Below, one piece after another: positions 1 to 6,882 of a stretch of DNA of 13,137 nucleotides. The stretch is from Thermoactinomycetaceae bacterium (lineage in GTDB: Bacteria > Bacillota > Bacilli > Thermoactinomycetales > Thermoactinomycetaceae). Under the pieces are notes generated by a model that was not told where the DNA came from, searched no databases, and saw only the letters and a program-made list of their open reading frames with translations. The DNA lies in NCBI GenBank assembly GCA_025449475.1, contig JANWJM010000111.1, positions 1 to 13,137 of the forward strand, given 5' to 3'. Each line of letters opens with the position of its first letter. Within the stretch, counting starts at the first letter, position 1. Made by a program: the position numbers and the translations under genes.

Positions 1-250
1 ATCTGGGATGGACAACACAGAAAGACTCATCAATGCCATAGTTACCAAAGGCAACAAGTCCAAGCAGTTTCTTTCCCTCAACCGCTATGATGATGATGGT
101 TCCATCTCGTAGTTCATTCGGTTTTAATCGTTTTAGCCAGCGAATGGCTTGATGGGTGATGCGATCTTCACTGTATTGGGTCGTAAATGTAATCAGATAG
201 GAGCGGATTCGATGAAATAATGGCGGAGAAACGACGTAGAACTTCATCAT
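1..250 (-). CDS. GNAT-like N-acetyltransferase, N-terminal part (runs off window)
   Basis: The first 83 residues of a minus-strand gene whose 3' end lies beyond base 1. The start ATG (250-248) overlaps the stop of the preceding YheC/D gene in an ATGA arrangement, and a GGGGGA stretch lies just upstream as ribosome binding site. The protein begins MMKFYVVSPPLF. It continues with a basic helical segment (about residues 12-45), then two hydrophobic strands around IIIIAVEG (53-60) and LLGLVAFGNYG (63-73), ending in CVVHP. An 'xxVGLVAxxxx...xxVxP' strand pair just before the expected acetyl-CoA loop is typical of the GNAT fold (seen in part; the acetyl-CoA loop itself is outside the window). As the fifth gene of the ATP-grasp operon it may acetylate the product or substrate of the upstream enzymes (inference). 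Fold assignment is moderate; substrate is unknown. Confidence 0.6.
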   Translation of the reverse strand, partial: MMKFYVVSPPLFHRIRSYLITFTTQYSEDRITHQAIRWLKRLKPNELRDGTIIIIAVEGKKLLGLVAFGNYGIDESFCVVHPR

Positions 251-1569
251 TGCTTTCCCCCAGCTTTTTTCGTAAATCCACTGAGGAAGAGAGAATATTG
301 GATGATCCTTTGTAAGGAGAGCGAACGAATCGCAGGCTCATCAAACTTCATGGGTTTTGAATTGGCTTCAAAAAACCACATTCGCCCATTTGGTTCAATT
401 CCAATATCCATTGACATTTCCCCAAGAGAAGTCTGATAGCTTTTTTCGATGGATTGAGCGATGCCAATTGCATTCTGTCCGAGACGTTGATAGATATAGT
501 CGTGGTTTTCTGGAAAGGCAGCTTTTAATACCTGATGAACATTGGCGATCGATCCGCCCCGTGGTACATGTGTGGAGATGGCATTCTTGCCTGCTACGCG
601 TACGCCGACCCCTGTCACTTGCCAAATCCCTTTTTGATCTTTTTGGATGAGAATCCGGAAATCGCAAGGTCGATGCTGATATTTGATAAGGGAAATTCCT
701 TGTTGCAATACATATTCTCGACCTTTTCGTTTTTGTTCGATCACATTCCATAGATGCTCTAGATTGTTTACTTTGTGTTTCCTTTGCTCATGATGATCTT
801 GATAAATCAGCTGGAATTGACCATGCTTGTCAGTAGAAATTTTCATTAATCCGATGCCTGCTTTTTCGTGAATGGGCTTTGCATAGAGAACGGGATATTG
901 TTTGGTCATGGTGACCAAGGTGTGGAATTGATCAAACGGCTTTGTGGTCGGAACCATAAAGCGCCATTCCTCATTGGCATGTAATAAACGATAAAGGTAC
1001 CACTTATTAAAAAATTCAGGATTAAATAGATGGACATGGGGTAAATGCTTGAGTTTGTTTAATACCGATTGCTCCTCTTCCCGATTTTCGGCCATTCGGT
1101 CGGGAATGCGATTATAAATCACATGTGGGAAAGGAAGACTTGCTTTGATCCAACGGGGTTTTGTAGATTGAGGATGGAGTAAAAAACCCTGAACAAAATG
1201 TGGATCTTTCCCAAAACTACTTGGCGTCATCACAAAGACGGTCACCCCCATTTTTCGTCCCATTTGAATAATGTCGACGAAGTTCTTATGGTTCCCTCGA
1301 AACAAGCGATGACCATCTGAAGTTAGAATACCAATAAGGGGTCCGATTCGAATGTGATTGGATTTAGTTTGTTGAATGCGAACCGGAAGATGATAAGGTG
1401 AAATCTTGCTGATCGATGGGGTTGTATAAACTTGGGTCACAAGTGATGGTCCGAGCTCTGCTTGGAATGAGCGAGGTTGGGACTGCTGTTGGAACCTTCG
1501 ATAGGGTGTAAAAGATACCAAATTGTTTTTCGGTCGGATCGCAATCCAACCGGCTTCAGGTAGCTTCAT
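247..1569 (-). CDS. YheC/YheD-family ATP-grasp protein, divergent paralogue (gene 4 of operon)
   Basis: A 440-residue member of the YheC/YheD endospore coat-associated ATP-grasp family. The start ATG at 1569 is preceded by AAAGGAGGAG at good spacing. An N-terminal region (1-72) is only loosely similar to those of the sister genes. A conserved linker IRIGPLIGIL (73-82) leads into the ATP-grasp part, with IYNRIPDR (151-158), FNPEFFNKW (182-190), a nucleotide-binding strand YAKP (229-232), QQGISLIKY (289-297), DFRILIQKD (303-311), and the metal-binding end GEMSMDIGIE to FEANSKP (383-406; E401 and N403 probable Mg2+ ligands). Oddity: the glycine-rich loop after the KP motif, GGSxGxG-like in the other three, reads IHEKAGIG here, and the usual PGR after NSKP/NAKP is lost. 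ATP handling may therefore be altered. It lies 15 bases after the previous gene and overlaps the GNAT gene by 4. Family assignment is strong; reaction unknown. Confidence 0.88.
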   Translation of the reverse strand: MKLPEAGWIAIRPKNNLVSFTPYRRFQQQSQPRSFQAELGPSLVTQVYTTPSISKISPYHLPVRIQQTKSNHIRIGPLIGILTSDGHRLFRGNHKNFVDIIQMGRKMGVTVFVMTPSSFGKDPHFVQGFLLHPQSTKPRWIKASLPFPHVIYNRIPDRMAENREEEQSVLNKLKHLPHVHLFNPEFFNKWYLYRLLHANEEWRFMVPTTKPFDQFHTLVTMTKQYPVLYAKPIHEKAGIGLMKISTDKHGQFQLIYQDHHEQRKHKVNNLEHLWNVIEQKRKGREYVLQQGISLIKYQHRPCDFRILIQKDQKGIWQVTGVGVRVAGKNAISTHVPRGGSIANVHQVLKAAFPENHDYIYQRLGQNAIGIAQSIEKSYQTSLGEMSMDIGIEPNGRMWFFEANSKPMKFDEPAIRSLSLQRIIQYSLFLSGFTKKAGGKQ

Positions 1570-1584
1570 ATCGGTCTCCTCCTT

Positions 1585-2949
1585 TTAGACGAAGTCTGCA
1601 AGTTTTAAACTATAATCGGTGATATATTTTGCCGATTGTCGGCCAGCTTCTCGAAGGGTTGGATGGTGAAAAATATGCCGACCGGGTTTTGCGTTAATTT
1701 CAAAAAGCCAAATCTTTCGACTGGTATCAATGCCGATATCAAGCCCCAGTTCGCCCAGGGGACCATCGATTTGTTGCTCGAGTACTTCCGTGATTTTGAT
1801 TGCTGTTTGTTTGAGTGATTCTTCCATATATTTGGCATCAGGACCGTAAACTTTTTGTAATAGTTCATATGTGGAGAGAATTGAGCCGCCTGTTCGGACA
1901 TGAGTTGTTACGCTACCAGGTCCCGCCATTTTGCTGCCAATTGCAACCACTTGCCAATTTCCACGGCTATCTTTATGGAGATGAATCCGAAAGTCGACAG
2001 GTCGATTGTTGTACTTGATCAAACGGATTCCCTGTTGAACCAAGTATTTTTCAAATCGTCTCGGTTGATTGGCAAAATAATGGTGAATCAATTTGTCTAA
2101 CGAATCAAATCGATGCAAGATATTTTTCTCACCTTGGTGAAAACGGCAGAAATAGCCTTTTTGGGGATGACGGATAATGCGGAAAATCCCTAACCCAAGA
2201 CTTCCACCACTAGGTTTTAGATAGACCATTTGATGATCCTGAAGCATCTTTTCAATGGTTTCCGGGGAGGGATATAGGTAGGTTTCGGGAATATGATTCG
2301 ATGTATAAGGATGTTTACTTAGTAATAGATGAATCGACCATTTGTTAAAGAAGCCTTGATTAAAGATTTGGCAATTCTCACTCTCCTTCAATCGTTGGAT
2401 ACAGGTTTTGACACTGTATAAGGATTCAACTTTTCGGTTTGGAACACGTTCATAAACCACGTCAGGGAGCGGTGATGGATATGAAACCCATCGTGAGTCT
2501 TGATAATACCATCCTGTTACTGTTTTGGTTTGCCAGTTGATCATATCGGGTGTAAATACATAGATGAGAGGTTTTTCCACTTCGCCTGCGCGAATAAAAC
2601 TTCGAAATAAAAGGGAACGTTTACCGAATGGCTTGAACGAATTTCCCGTAAACCCGGTTGTTAAAATCCCGATGACTGGTCCCAATTTTAATTGTTTCTG
2701 GCTGAAAATGGCGCGTATCTGTGTTGAAAACGGAATTGAGAGTTGACGAGCAATGGCTGGAGAAAAAAACATCCTTCTTCCGTTGATTTTTGAAGTCAGG
2801 ATACGAATAATCGTCGATTTATTTCCCATTTCCACCTTGATCGATTGACCATTTGTGAGATTCCATCTTTCAACGAGTGAACGTGAAAGAATAATCGATT
2901 TTGATGGAGTGTGTGAAGTGATCGTCATTTGACAAATAATTGAGTTCAT
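1585..2949 (-). CDS. YheC/YheD-family ATP-grasp protein, YheD-like (gene 3 of operon)
   Basis: A 454-residue protein from the ATG at 2949, close to the size I recall for B. subtilis YheD (about 450). Domains: a small N-terminal beta-rich domain (about 1-88, ending LKLGPVIGIL), a pre-ATP-grasp segment with VVYERVPNR (164-172) and FNQGFFNKW (196-204), then ATP-grasp. The last has YLKPSGGSLGLG (243-254, nucleotide loop), VQQGIRLIKY (304-313), VDFRIHLHKD (318-327) and LGELGLDIGID to FEINAKPGR (398-424; E417 and N419 as metal ligands). All key positions look intact. The start is uncertain. The 2949 ATG aligns best with the N-terminus of the first operon gene but has only a weak AGGT site; ATG 2967 overlaps the upstream stop as ATGTTTAA; the frame stays open to a GTG at 3006. 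A strong AAGGAGG at 2999-2993 is correctly spaced only for an in-frame CTG at 2985. Function is unknown beyond a probable spore-coat role. Confidence 0.88.
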   Translation of the reverse strand: MNSIICQMTITSHTPSKSIILSRSLVERWNLTNGQSIKVEMGNKSTIIRILTSKINGRRMFFSPAIARQLSIPFSTQIRAIFSQKQLKLGPVIGILTTGFTGNSFKPFGKRSLLFRSFIRAGEVEKPLIYVFTPDMINWQTKTVTGWYYQDSRWVSYPSPLPDVVYERVPNRKVESLYSVKTCIQRLKESENCQIFNQGFFNKWSIHLLLSKHPYTSNHIPETYLYPSPETIEKMLQDHQMVYLKPSGGSLGLGIFRIIRHPQKGYFCRFHQGEKNILHRFDSLDKLIHHYFANQPRRFEKYLVQQGIRLIKYNNRPVDFRIHLHKDSRGNWQVVAIGSKMAGPGSVTTHVRTGGSILSTYELLQKVYGPDAKYMEESLKQTAIKITEVLEQQIDGPLGELGLDIGIDTSRKIWLFEINAKPGRHIFHHPTLREAGRQSAKYITDYSLKLADFV

Positions 2950-2959
2950 AAGTGACCTG

Positions 2960-4084
2960 TTAAACATGTGAATGATGGTTAACAGGCTTGCACCTCCTTG
3001 AACCACGAAGTAACGCTTGTGAATAGAGGATGGGCAGTTGGATCGCTAAATGATGAACCTGTTGTGCTCCCATCTGTAAAAAAACGGAACGTCCAGGTTT
3101 TGAATTGACTTCCAGAAGCCATGGATTCGCTTGCCGATCGATCCCGATATCCAGTCCGAGCTCAACCAAGGGTCCGTGATTCTGTTCGATAAATGAGGGG
3201 ACATGAGAAATGATGGTCTGGATTCCTTTCTTTATTTTTTGAACAGATGCCGTGAAATGTTTTTCTAAAAAAGGATCGAGCGGGTATGCTTTTCCGCCTC
3301 CGTGTAGGTTGGAAGTAATCGTGTGAGATGGTCCAACTCTGACTGCAGCCCCTGTGAGTGTCCATGCGAAATGTTCATTTTTTTGAATCAATATTCGAAT
3401 ATCAAATGGGTAGCCTTGAGGCGTCGTTAGTTCGAGATAGGGTTGAATGATGTAACGAGTATCTTTTACAAAATGTTGGATCCAACGTTCGAATTGATTC
3501 TCATTGATTAGATGTACGTGAAAATTGCGGTTATCGTGATTTCTTCCATGCACAAAAAAATGTCCATTCTCGTGAGAAAGTTTGATGACACCACGACCAT
3601 GACTGCCTCCATTCGGTTTCATACAAATGGTCTTGTATTTGCCAAGCATTTGCAGAATGGAGTTTTTGGATTGATAACGAACGGTTTCAGGTAGATAGGA
3701 ATGAATGGAGGTACATTGTTTTAAAAGTTGATACGTTTGGTATTTTCCCTGTAAGGGGCGTCCGAGAAAACGAATCTGGGGATCATTCAGTAAACGCGTT
3801 ACGTATGGTTTATACTTCAGATAATGATGACGATTGCGGTAATAACACCGATCATAAATTAACGTCGGAAGGGGTCGGATCACTTTTTCAAAGCGCTGAA
3901 TCGATCCAACTTGCCAACCCAATACGGTTCGTGTTTTCCAGTTGACGTCCATAGGACTGAAGATAATGATTTGAAGATTCTTTTTTTTTCCTTCCTGCGA
4001 AAGCTGATAAAAATACTTGGTTTCGAGAAAAGGAGGACGTTTGTTGTTCAATAAATAACAGACTGTAATTCCAAGTGTATTCAT
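2960..4084 (-). CDS. YheC/YheD-family ATP-grasp protein, short YheC-like form (gene 2 of operon)
   Basis: A 374-residue ATP-grasp protein. It lacks the roughly 80-residue N-terminal beta domain of its neighbours and starts directly at the pre-ATP-grasp strand (MNTLGITVCYLL), similar in size to B. subtilis YheC as I recall it. Visible motifs: IFSPMDVNWKTRTVLGW (41-57), LIYDR (75-79), the nucleotide loop CMKPNGGSHGRG (154-165), IIQPYLEL (212-219), FDIRILIQK (227-235), and the metal-binding end VELGLDIGID to LLEVNSKPGR (307-332; E325 and N327). The segment NWKTRTVLGW is nearly repeated in the next gene (NWQTKTVTGW), showing tandem duplication. The start ATG at 4084 overlaps the upstream stop as ATGA and follows GGGGAGGAAACG, a strong ribosome binding site, so the start is well supported. 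The last codons carry the AAGGAGG that precedes the next gene. Substrate unknown. Confidence 0.9.
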   Translation of the reverse strand: MNTLGITVCYLLNNKRPPFLETKYFYQLSQEGKKKNLQIIIFSPMDVNWKTRTVLGWQVGSIQRFEKVIRPLPTLIYDRCYYRNRHHYLKYKPYVTRLLNDPQIRFLGRPLQGKYQTYQLLKQCTSIHSYLPETVRYQSKNSILQMLGKYKTICMKPNGGSHGRGVIKLSHENGHFFVHGRNHDNRNFHVHLINENQFERWIQHFVKDTRYIIQPYLELTTPQGYPFDIRILIQKNEHFAWTLTGAAVRVGPSHTITSNLHGGGKAYPLDPFLEKHFTASVQKIKKGIQTIISHVPSFIEQNHGPLVELGLDIGIDRQANPWLLEVNSKPGRSVFLQMGAQQVHHLAIQLPILYSQALLRGSRRCKPVNHHSHV

Positions 4085-5490
4085 CGTTTCCTCCCCTTTC
4101 GTGATTGAGTGTGCTGAGAGATCGAAGGGCGGATTCCCATTAAAAAATGAATATAGTTCATTAATCGTGTGACAGAAGGGCGAGTGGAAAGTGTGGGATT
4201 AATCACACTATCGTCTGTTTTCGAAGGCTTCGAGTTGATCTCAATTAACCAAATCTTTCCTCTCTTATCTAGAGCTAGATCAATGCCCAGCTCCGCAAAA
4301 TGCCCTTCAGCTAATCGGTCAAAACTTTGGGCGATGGTGAGAGCCGTTGAGCGGAGTTCTTGGCTGGTTGGCTTTTTCGATAGATTTAGTTCATTGATCA
4401 CATCGGAAGCTTTGCGGATCGTTCCTCCACGTGCCAAATTGGAAACAATATGTTGATGATTGGCAATACGAGCGACCATCGAGGTGATCGACCAAGTCCC
4501 CCAACGATTTTTTTGTGCTAACACACGGAAATCGAGTTGTCTTCCGCCAAAAGTGGCTAGATTTAAGCCACGTTGAATGATATAAGATTGTCGACCAATC
4601 CGTTCTGTAACTGCTTTTAAACATTCAGCCATTGTTCGAAATTTTAAAGTGATTGTTCCATTCGCAATCGATGATTGATAAAATATTTGATAAGGTTTCC
4701 TTACCAAACGAATAATGCCTTTGCCCAGACTCCCATTTGTTGGTTTTAGATAGAGGATTGGATATTGAGAAAGCATCTTTTTGAGTTGTTGTTTATGAAA
4801 GATATAGGTTTCGGGTAACATATGGGCAGTTTTGGGATCTGTTGATAACAAGCGATGGACTTGTAATTTGTCTAAGAATGTTTCATTGAAAATCGGGATA
4901 CGATAAAATGAACGCAATATGTTTAATTTTTTTTGTAAATCTTTTTTGGCCTCTACTCTTCGTGAAGTGATGCGGTTATAGATGACATCTGGGAGTGGAA
5001 GAATCGCCTTCATCCATTTGTTCTCTTGGTAGATCCATGGTTGCATCTGTCTTTTCTCAATATTGAGGGCATTGGGTGACAGAACTGCGACTTGTATGCC
5101 ATGTTTTCTTCCCGCTTTCGAACATTCCTCTAAGAAATTTGTCATCGGACCAAAAGGGGTTTTGGTTTGATCGGTTACCTTTGTATCGATGAGAATTCCC
5201 AGTAAAGGACCAATCCGTAAGCGGATGGACCGATTATCAAAACGGGCATACATGGACGAGTATGGAGGGATTAGCAGTTGTTCTGCTAATTGCGGGCTAC
5301 ATTGTAAGATATGATTTTTTTGATTGGTGAACCATAGGGAAGCAGTACCCACTGAAGAACCAAATTTGATCATCATGGAATGATCATGAATGCCCAGTTT
5401 CTTGGCTAAAGTGTGGCCGAGGCTGAGATTCGTACTTGGTGGGAAATGGCGTTCAGGTTGTAACTGTATTTGAACTTTTGATAAACCCAT
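4081..5490 (-). CDS. YheC/YheD-family ATP-grasp protein, YheD-like (gene 1 of operon)
   Basis: A 469-residue protein, first of the operon. It starts at ATG 5490 after an AAGGGGAT ribosome binding site. The N-terminal beta-rich domain (1-90) has the same pattern as in the third gene (a K-L-G-I turn, then CSPQLAEQLLIP at 64-75) and ends LRIGPLLGIL (91-100). The ATP-grasp portion carries VIYNRITSRR (169-178), FNETFLDK (201-208), the nucleotide loop YLKPTNGSLGKG (247-258), IIQRGLNLATF (304-314), LDFRVLAQK (319-327), and FAELGIDLALD to IEINSKPSK (398-424; E417 and N419). The C-terminus is a basic tail (SRKGRKR). In B. subtilis the YheC/YheD proteins are described as endospore coat-associated, YheD localising around the forespore. 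The ATP-grasp fold normally joins a carboxylate to an amine or thiol using ATP, but no reaction is established here. A SigK-like promoter sits 25-60 bases upstream. Confidence 0.9.
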   Translation of the reverse strand: MGLSKVQIQLQPERHFPPSTNLSLGHTLAKKLGIHDHSMMIKFGSSVGTASLWFTNQKNHILQCSPQLAEQLLIPPYSSMYARFDNRSIRLRIGPLLGILIDTKVTDQTKTPFGPMTNFLEECSKAGRKHGIQVAVLSPNALNIEKRQMQPWIYQENKWMKAILPLPDVIYNRITSRRVEAKKDLQKKLNILRSFYRIPIFNETFLDKLQVHRLLSTDPKTAHMLPETYIFHKQQLKKMLSQYPILYLKPTNGSLGKGIIRLVRKPYQIFYQSSIANGTITLKFRTMAECLKAVTERIGRQSYIIQRGLNLATFGGRQLDFRVLAQKNRWGTWSITSMVARIANHQHIVSNLARGGTIRKASDVINELNLSKKPTSQELRSTALTIAQSFDRLAEGHFAELGIDLALDKRGKIWLIEINSKPSKTDDSVINPTLSTRPSVTRLMNYIHFLMGIRPSISQHTQSRKGRKR

Positions 5491-5521
5491 GATAATCCCC
5501 TTCCGCCGTAAATGCTAATTT

Positions 5522-5550
5522 TATGGTATGTAGGCATATATTTAGGGGTG
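5522..5550 (-). promoter_or_regulatory. SigK-like sporulation promoter of the ATP-grasp operon
   Basis: Reading the minus strand, AC at 5549-5548 is followed by 17 bases and then CATACCATA at 5530-5522, an exact match to the mother-cell SigK consensus (AC, 16-17 bases, CATAnnnTA). The -10 also fits SigE (CATACAnT-like), but no ATA-type -35 is present at the right distance. The predicted transcript start, near 5515, leaves a leader of about 25 bases that contains the AAGGGGAT ribosome binding site (5502-5496). Geometry and gene family agree; no expression data. Confidence 0.6.
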
Positions 5551-5606
5551 AAAAAAAAAGGCTTGTCTGAATCAGGAAATTAGAGAAACATGGAAGGCTT
5601 ATCTTA

Positions 5607-5615
5607 TGGTATAAA
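5607..5615 (+). promoter_or_regulatory. Putative extended -10 promoter for yheA-ytkL
   Basis: TGGTATAAA at 5607-5615 is an extended -10 element (TGn plus a 5/6 match to TATAAT). The position 17 bases upstream (AACATG) is a poor -35. A start near 5622 would precede the AAAGGGAGGT ribosome binding site (5631-5640) of yheA. It lies about 85 bases from the divergent SigK-like promoter, so a vegetative and a sporulation promoter would share this 155-base gap. Confidence 0.4.
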
Positions 5616-5645
5616 CATAAGAGAGGGAGAAAGGGAGGTAAGCAT

Positions 5646-6005
5646 ATGGCAAATCCATATGATTTAGCGAACGATTTGGTAGAAGCTCTGCGGCAAACTC
5701 AGGAATATCAAAAAATTTTAGAGGTGCAAAAGAAGATTGAGGAGAATGAAACATTAGACAAAATGTTGAATTCTTATCGATCCATCCAAGTTGAGGTTCA
5801 AACACTCCAATTGCAAGGGCAACAACCGAGCCCAGAGGTCGAAGAAAAAGTCAATCAACTCACCAACATTATTCAAGATATCCCCCTACTCAAAGAATAT
5901 TTAGATGCAGAAGAAGAATTTGGAATTCTGTTTCAGGATATTCAGCAGATTGTGATGAGACCTGTTGTTGATTTATTCGAGTCGATTAAGATTGAAGAAG
6001 ACTAA
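5646..6005 (+). CDS. yheA: YheA-like protein (UPF0342, YlbF/YmcA superfamily)
   Basis: A 119-residue, acidic, almost entirely helical protein. It begins MANPYDLANDLVEALRQTQEY and shows helices at about 4-33, 35-58, 63-78 and 80-100, then IVMRPVVDLFESI near the end. This is the pattern of B. subtilis YheA (about 117 residues, ending with a similar IIMKPLEELYGS as I recall), a relative of the YlbF/YmcA helical proteins that act as adaptors of RNase Y and influence competence and sporulation. A role for YheA itself is not established. The start ATG at 5646 has a strong GGGAGGT site 7 bases upstream. The gene lies beside YheC/D genes in B. subtilis too, though here transcribed divergently, and is followed 24 bases later by ytkL with no terminator between. 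Family sure, function unknown. Confidence 0.88.
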   Translation: MANPYDLANDLVEALRQTQEYQKILEVQKKIEENETLDKMLNSYRSIQVEVQTLQLQGQQPSPEVEEKVNQLTNIIQDIPLLKEYLDAEEEFGILFQDIQQIVMRPVVDLFESIKIEED

Positions 6006-6029
6006 TTCAATGAGAAAGGTAGACAGAGG

Positions 6030-6719
6030 ATGAAAATCACATTTCAAGGCCATTCCTGTTTTACAATCGAAAATCATCGCTCTCATATCATTATCGATCC
6101 ATTTTTAACAGGGAATCCTCAAGCCAAATTGACTCCGGATCAGGTAAAGGCGGATGTGATTCTCCTTACTCATGCCCATAATGATCATTTGGGTGATACA
6201 GTTTCGATTGCTAAACAAAACAAAGCAGTGGTGATTTGTTCGCATGAGTTGGCGACTTGGTTAAGTTGGCAAGGAGTCGAAGCACATGGAATGTCCATTG
6301 GTGGTAGTTATTCCTTTGAATTTGGTCGTGTTCACATGACTCCTGCTTTTCATGGAAACAGTTATGTTGATGACGAGAGACAGGAAATCATTTATATGGG
6401 CATGCCGGCTGGTTTTGTGATTCAGTTGGATGGAAAGCATCTTTATCATGCGGGTGATACGTCACTTTACTCCGATATGCAGCTCATCCAGCGGAGGTAT
6501 TCCATCGATGTAGCATTTTTGCCCATCGGCGATAATTATACAATGGGTCCGGAAGATGCGATTCAAGCCGCAGAGTGGGTTGGAGCAAAACGAGTGATCC
6601 CCATGCACTATAATACGTTTCCGGTCATTGAACAAGATCCTCAAACATTTGTAAAAAAACTTTCGGAAAAAGGAATCGAGGGAACCGTTTTGAAAACAGG
6701 GGAGAGCCTCGAACTATAA
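6030..6719 (+). CDS. ytkL: Metal-dependent hydrolase, metallo-beta-lactamase fold (UPF0173, YtkL)
   Basis: A 229-residue cytoplasmic protein with the complete metallo-beta-lactamase signature. It has H48, H50, D52 and H53 in LLTHAHNDHLGD, a histidine at 108 (AFHGN), D143 in YHAGDTSLY and H193 in PMHYNTFP, so a two-metal site is probably intact. The N-terminus (MKITFQGHSCFTIE) and the segment SIDVAFLPIGDNYTMGPEDA are typical of the UPF0173/UlaG-like branch. B. subtilis YtkL is the equivalent, in the same order before ytoI. The physiological substrate is not known; the UlaG resemblance suggests a phosphodiester or lactone, but this is inference. The start ATG is preceded by AGAAAGG and AGAGG stretches. 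It is probably co-transcribed with yheA (24-base gap) and ends before the intrinsic terminator at 6845-6874. Confidence 0.92.
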   Translation: MKITFQGHSCFTIENHRSHIIIDPFLTGNPQAKLTPDQVKADVILLTHAHNDHLGDTVSIAKQNKAVVICSHELATWLSWQGVEAHGMSIGGSYSFEFGRVHMTPAFHGNSYVDDERQEIIYMGMPAGFVIQLDGKHLYHAGDTSLYSDMQLIQRRYSIDVAFLPIGDNYTMGPEDAIQAAEWVGAKRVIPMHYNTFPVIEQDPQTFVKKLSEKGIEGTVLKTGESLEL

Positions 6720-6732
6720 GAATTTCTCTGTT

Positions 6733-6764
6733 TTTCACAGTGAAACAATCTACTTCTCAGTAGA
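6733..6764. repeat. Two adjacent inverted repeats downstream of ytkL
   Basis: A perfect 6-base inverted repeat with a single central base (TTTCAC-A-GTGAAA, 6733-6745) is followed 3 bases later by TCTAC-N6-GTAGA (6749-6764). Neither is followed by a T-run on either strand, so they do not look like intrinsic terminators. They lie immediately upstream of the promoter at 6772-6800 and could be operators or a transcript-end structure. Short repeats of this size also arise by chance. Confidence 0.3.
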
Positions 6765-6771
6765 AAAATAG

Positions 6772-6800
6772 TTGTAAATTTCTTGTAACCCGTTTGTAAT
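6772..6800 (+). promoter_or_regulatory. Putative SigA promoter in the ytkL-ytoI gap
   Basis: TTGTAA (6772-6777) and TGTAAT (6795-6800) are separated by exactly 17 bases: 4/6 and 5/6 matches to the vegetative consensus. A start near 6807 would give a transcript that meets the terminator at 6845-6874 after about 68 bases, or continues into ytoI if the terminator is bypassed. A second TTGTAA at 6783 and a TAAAAT at 6811 are not correctly spaced. Confidence 0.45.
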
Positions 6801-6844
6801 CTAATTTTTCTAAAATAGAAGAAGGATGAAAACCCCCTTCGGTG

Positions 6845-6874
6845 GAGACGGTAGCGGAAACCGTCTCTTTTTTT
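6845..6874 (+). terminator. Rho-independent terminator
   Basis: An 8-base perfect stem GAGACGGT (6845-6852) and ACCGTCTC (6860-6867) with a 7-base loop is followed directly by seven T residues (6868-6874). It should end yheA-ytkL transcripts. It also lies between the promoter at 6772-6800 and ytoI, so it could attenuate that promoter. Confidence 0.88.
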
Positions 6875-6882
6875 GTTATAAT
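6874..6882 (+). promoter_or_regulatory. Extended -10 promoter of ytoI
   Basis: TGTTATAAT (6874-6882) is a perfect TATAAT with the TGn extension, starting on the last T of the terminator. No -35 is recognisable 17 bases upstream because that position is the hairpin loop. A start near 6889 leaves a short leader with the GAGGAG ribosome binding site (6895-6900). Confidence 0.5.

Noticed and set aside
357..753. Plus-strand open frames of 72-97 codons inside the fourth ATP-grasp gene.
   Set aside because: They lie opposite a well-supported gene with family motifs, have no convincing ribosome binding sites, and their translations show no recognisable domain.
247..5490. Reading the four ATP-grasp genes as fragments of a broken single gene.
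   Set aside because: Each has its own start region and a full set of core ATP-grasp motifs (one with a divergent glycine loop), and their sequences differ substantially; they are paralogues, not fragments.
5551..5559. A9 run as part of a terminator for the divergent genes.
   Set aside because: No GC-rich stem is adjacent on either strand, and it lies upstream of both divergent genes.
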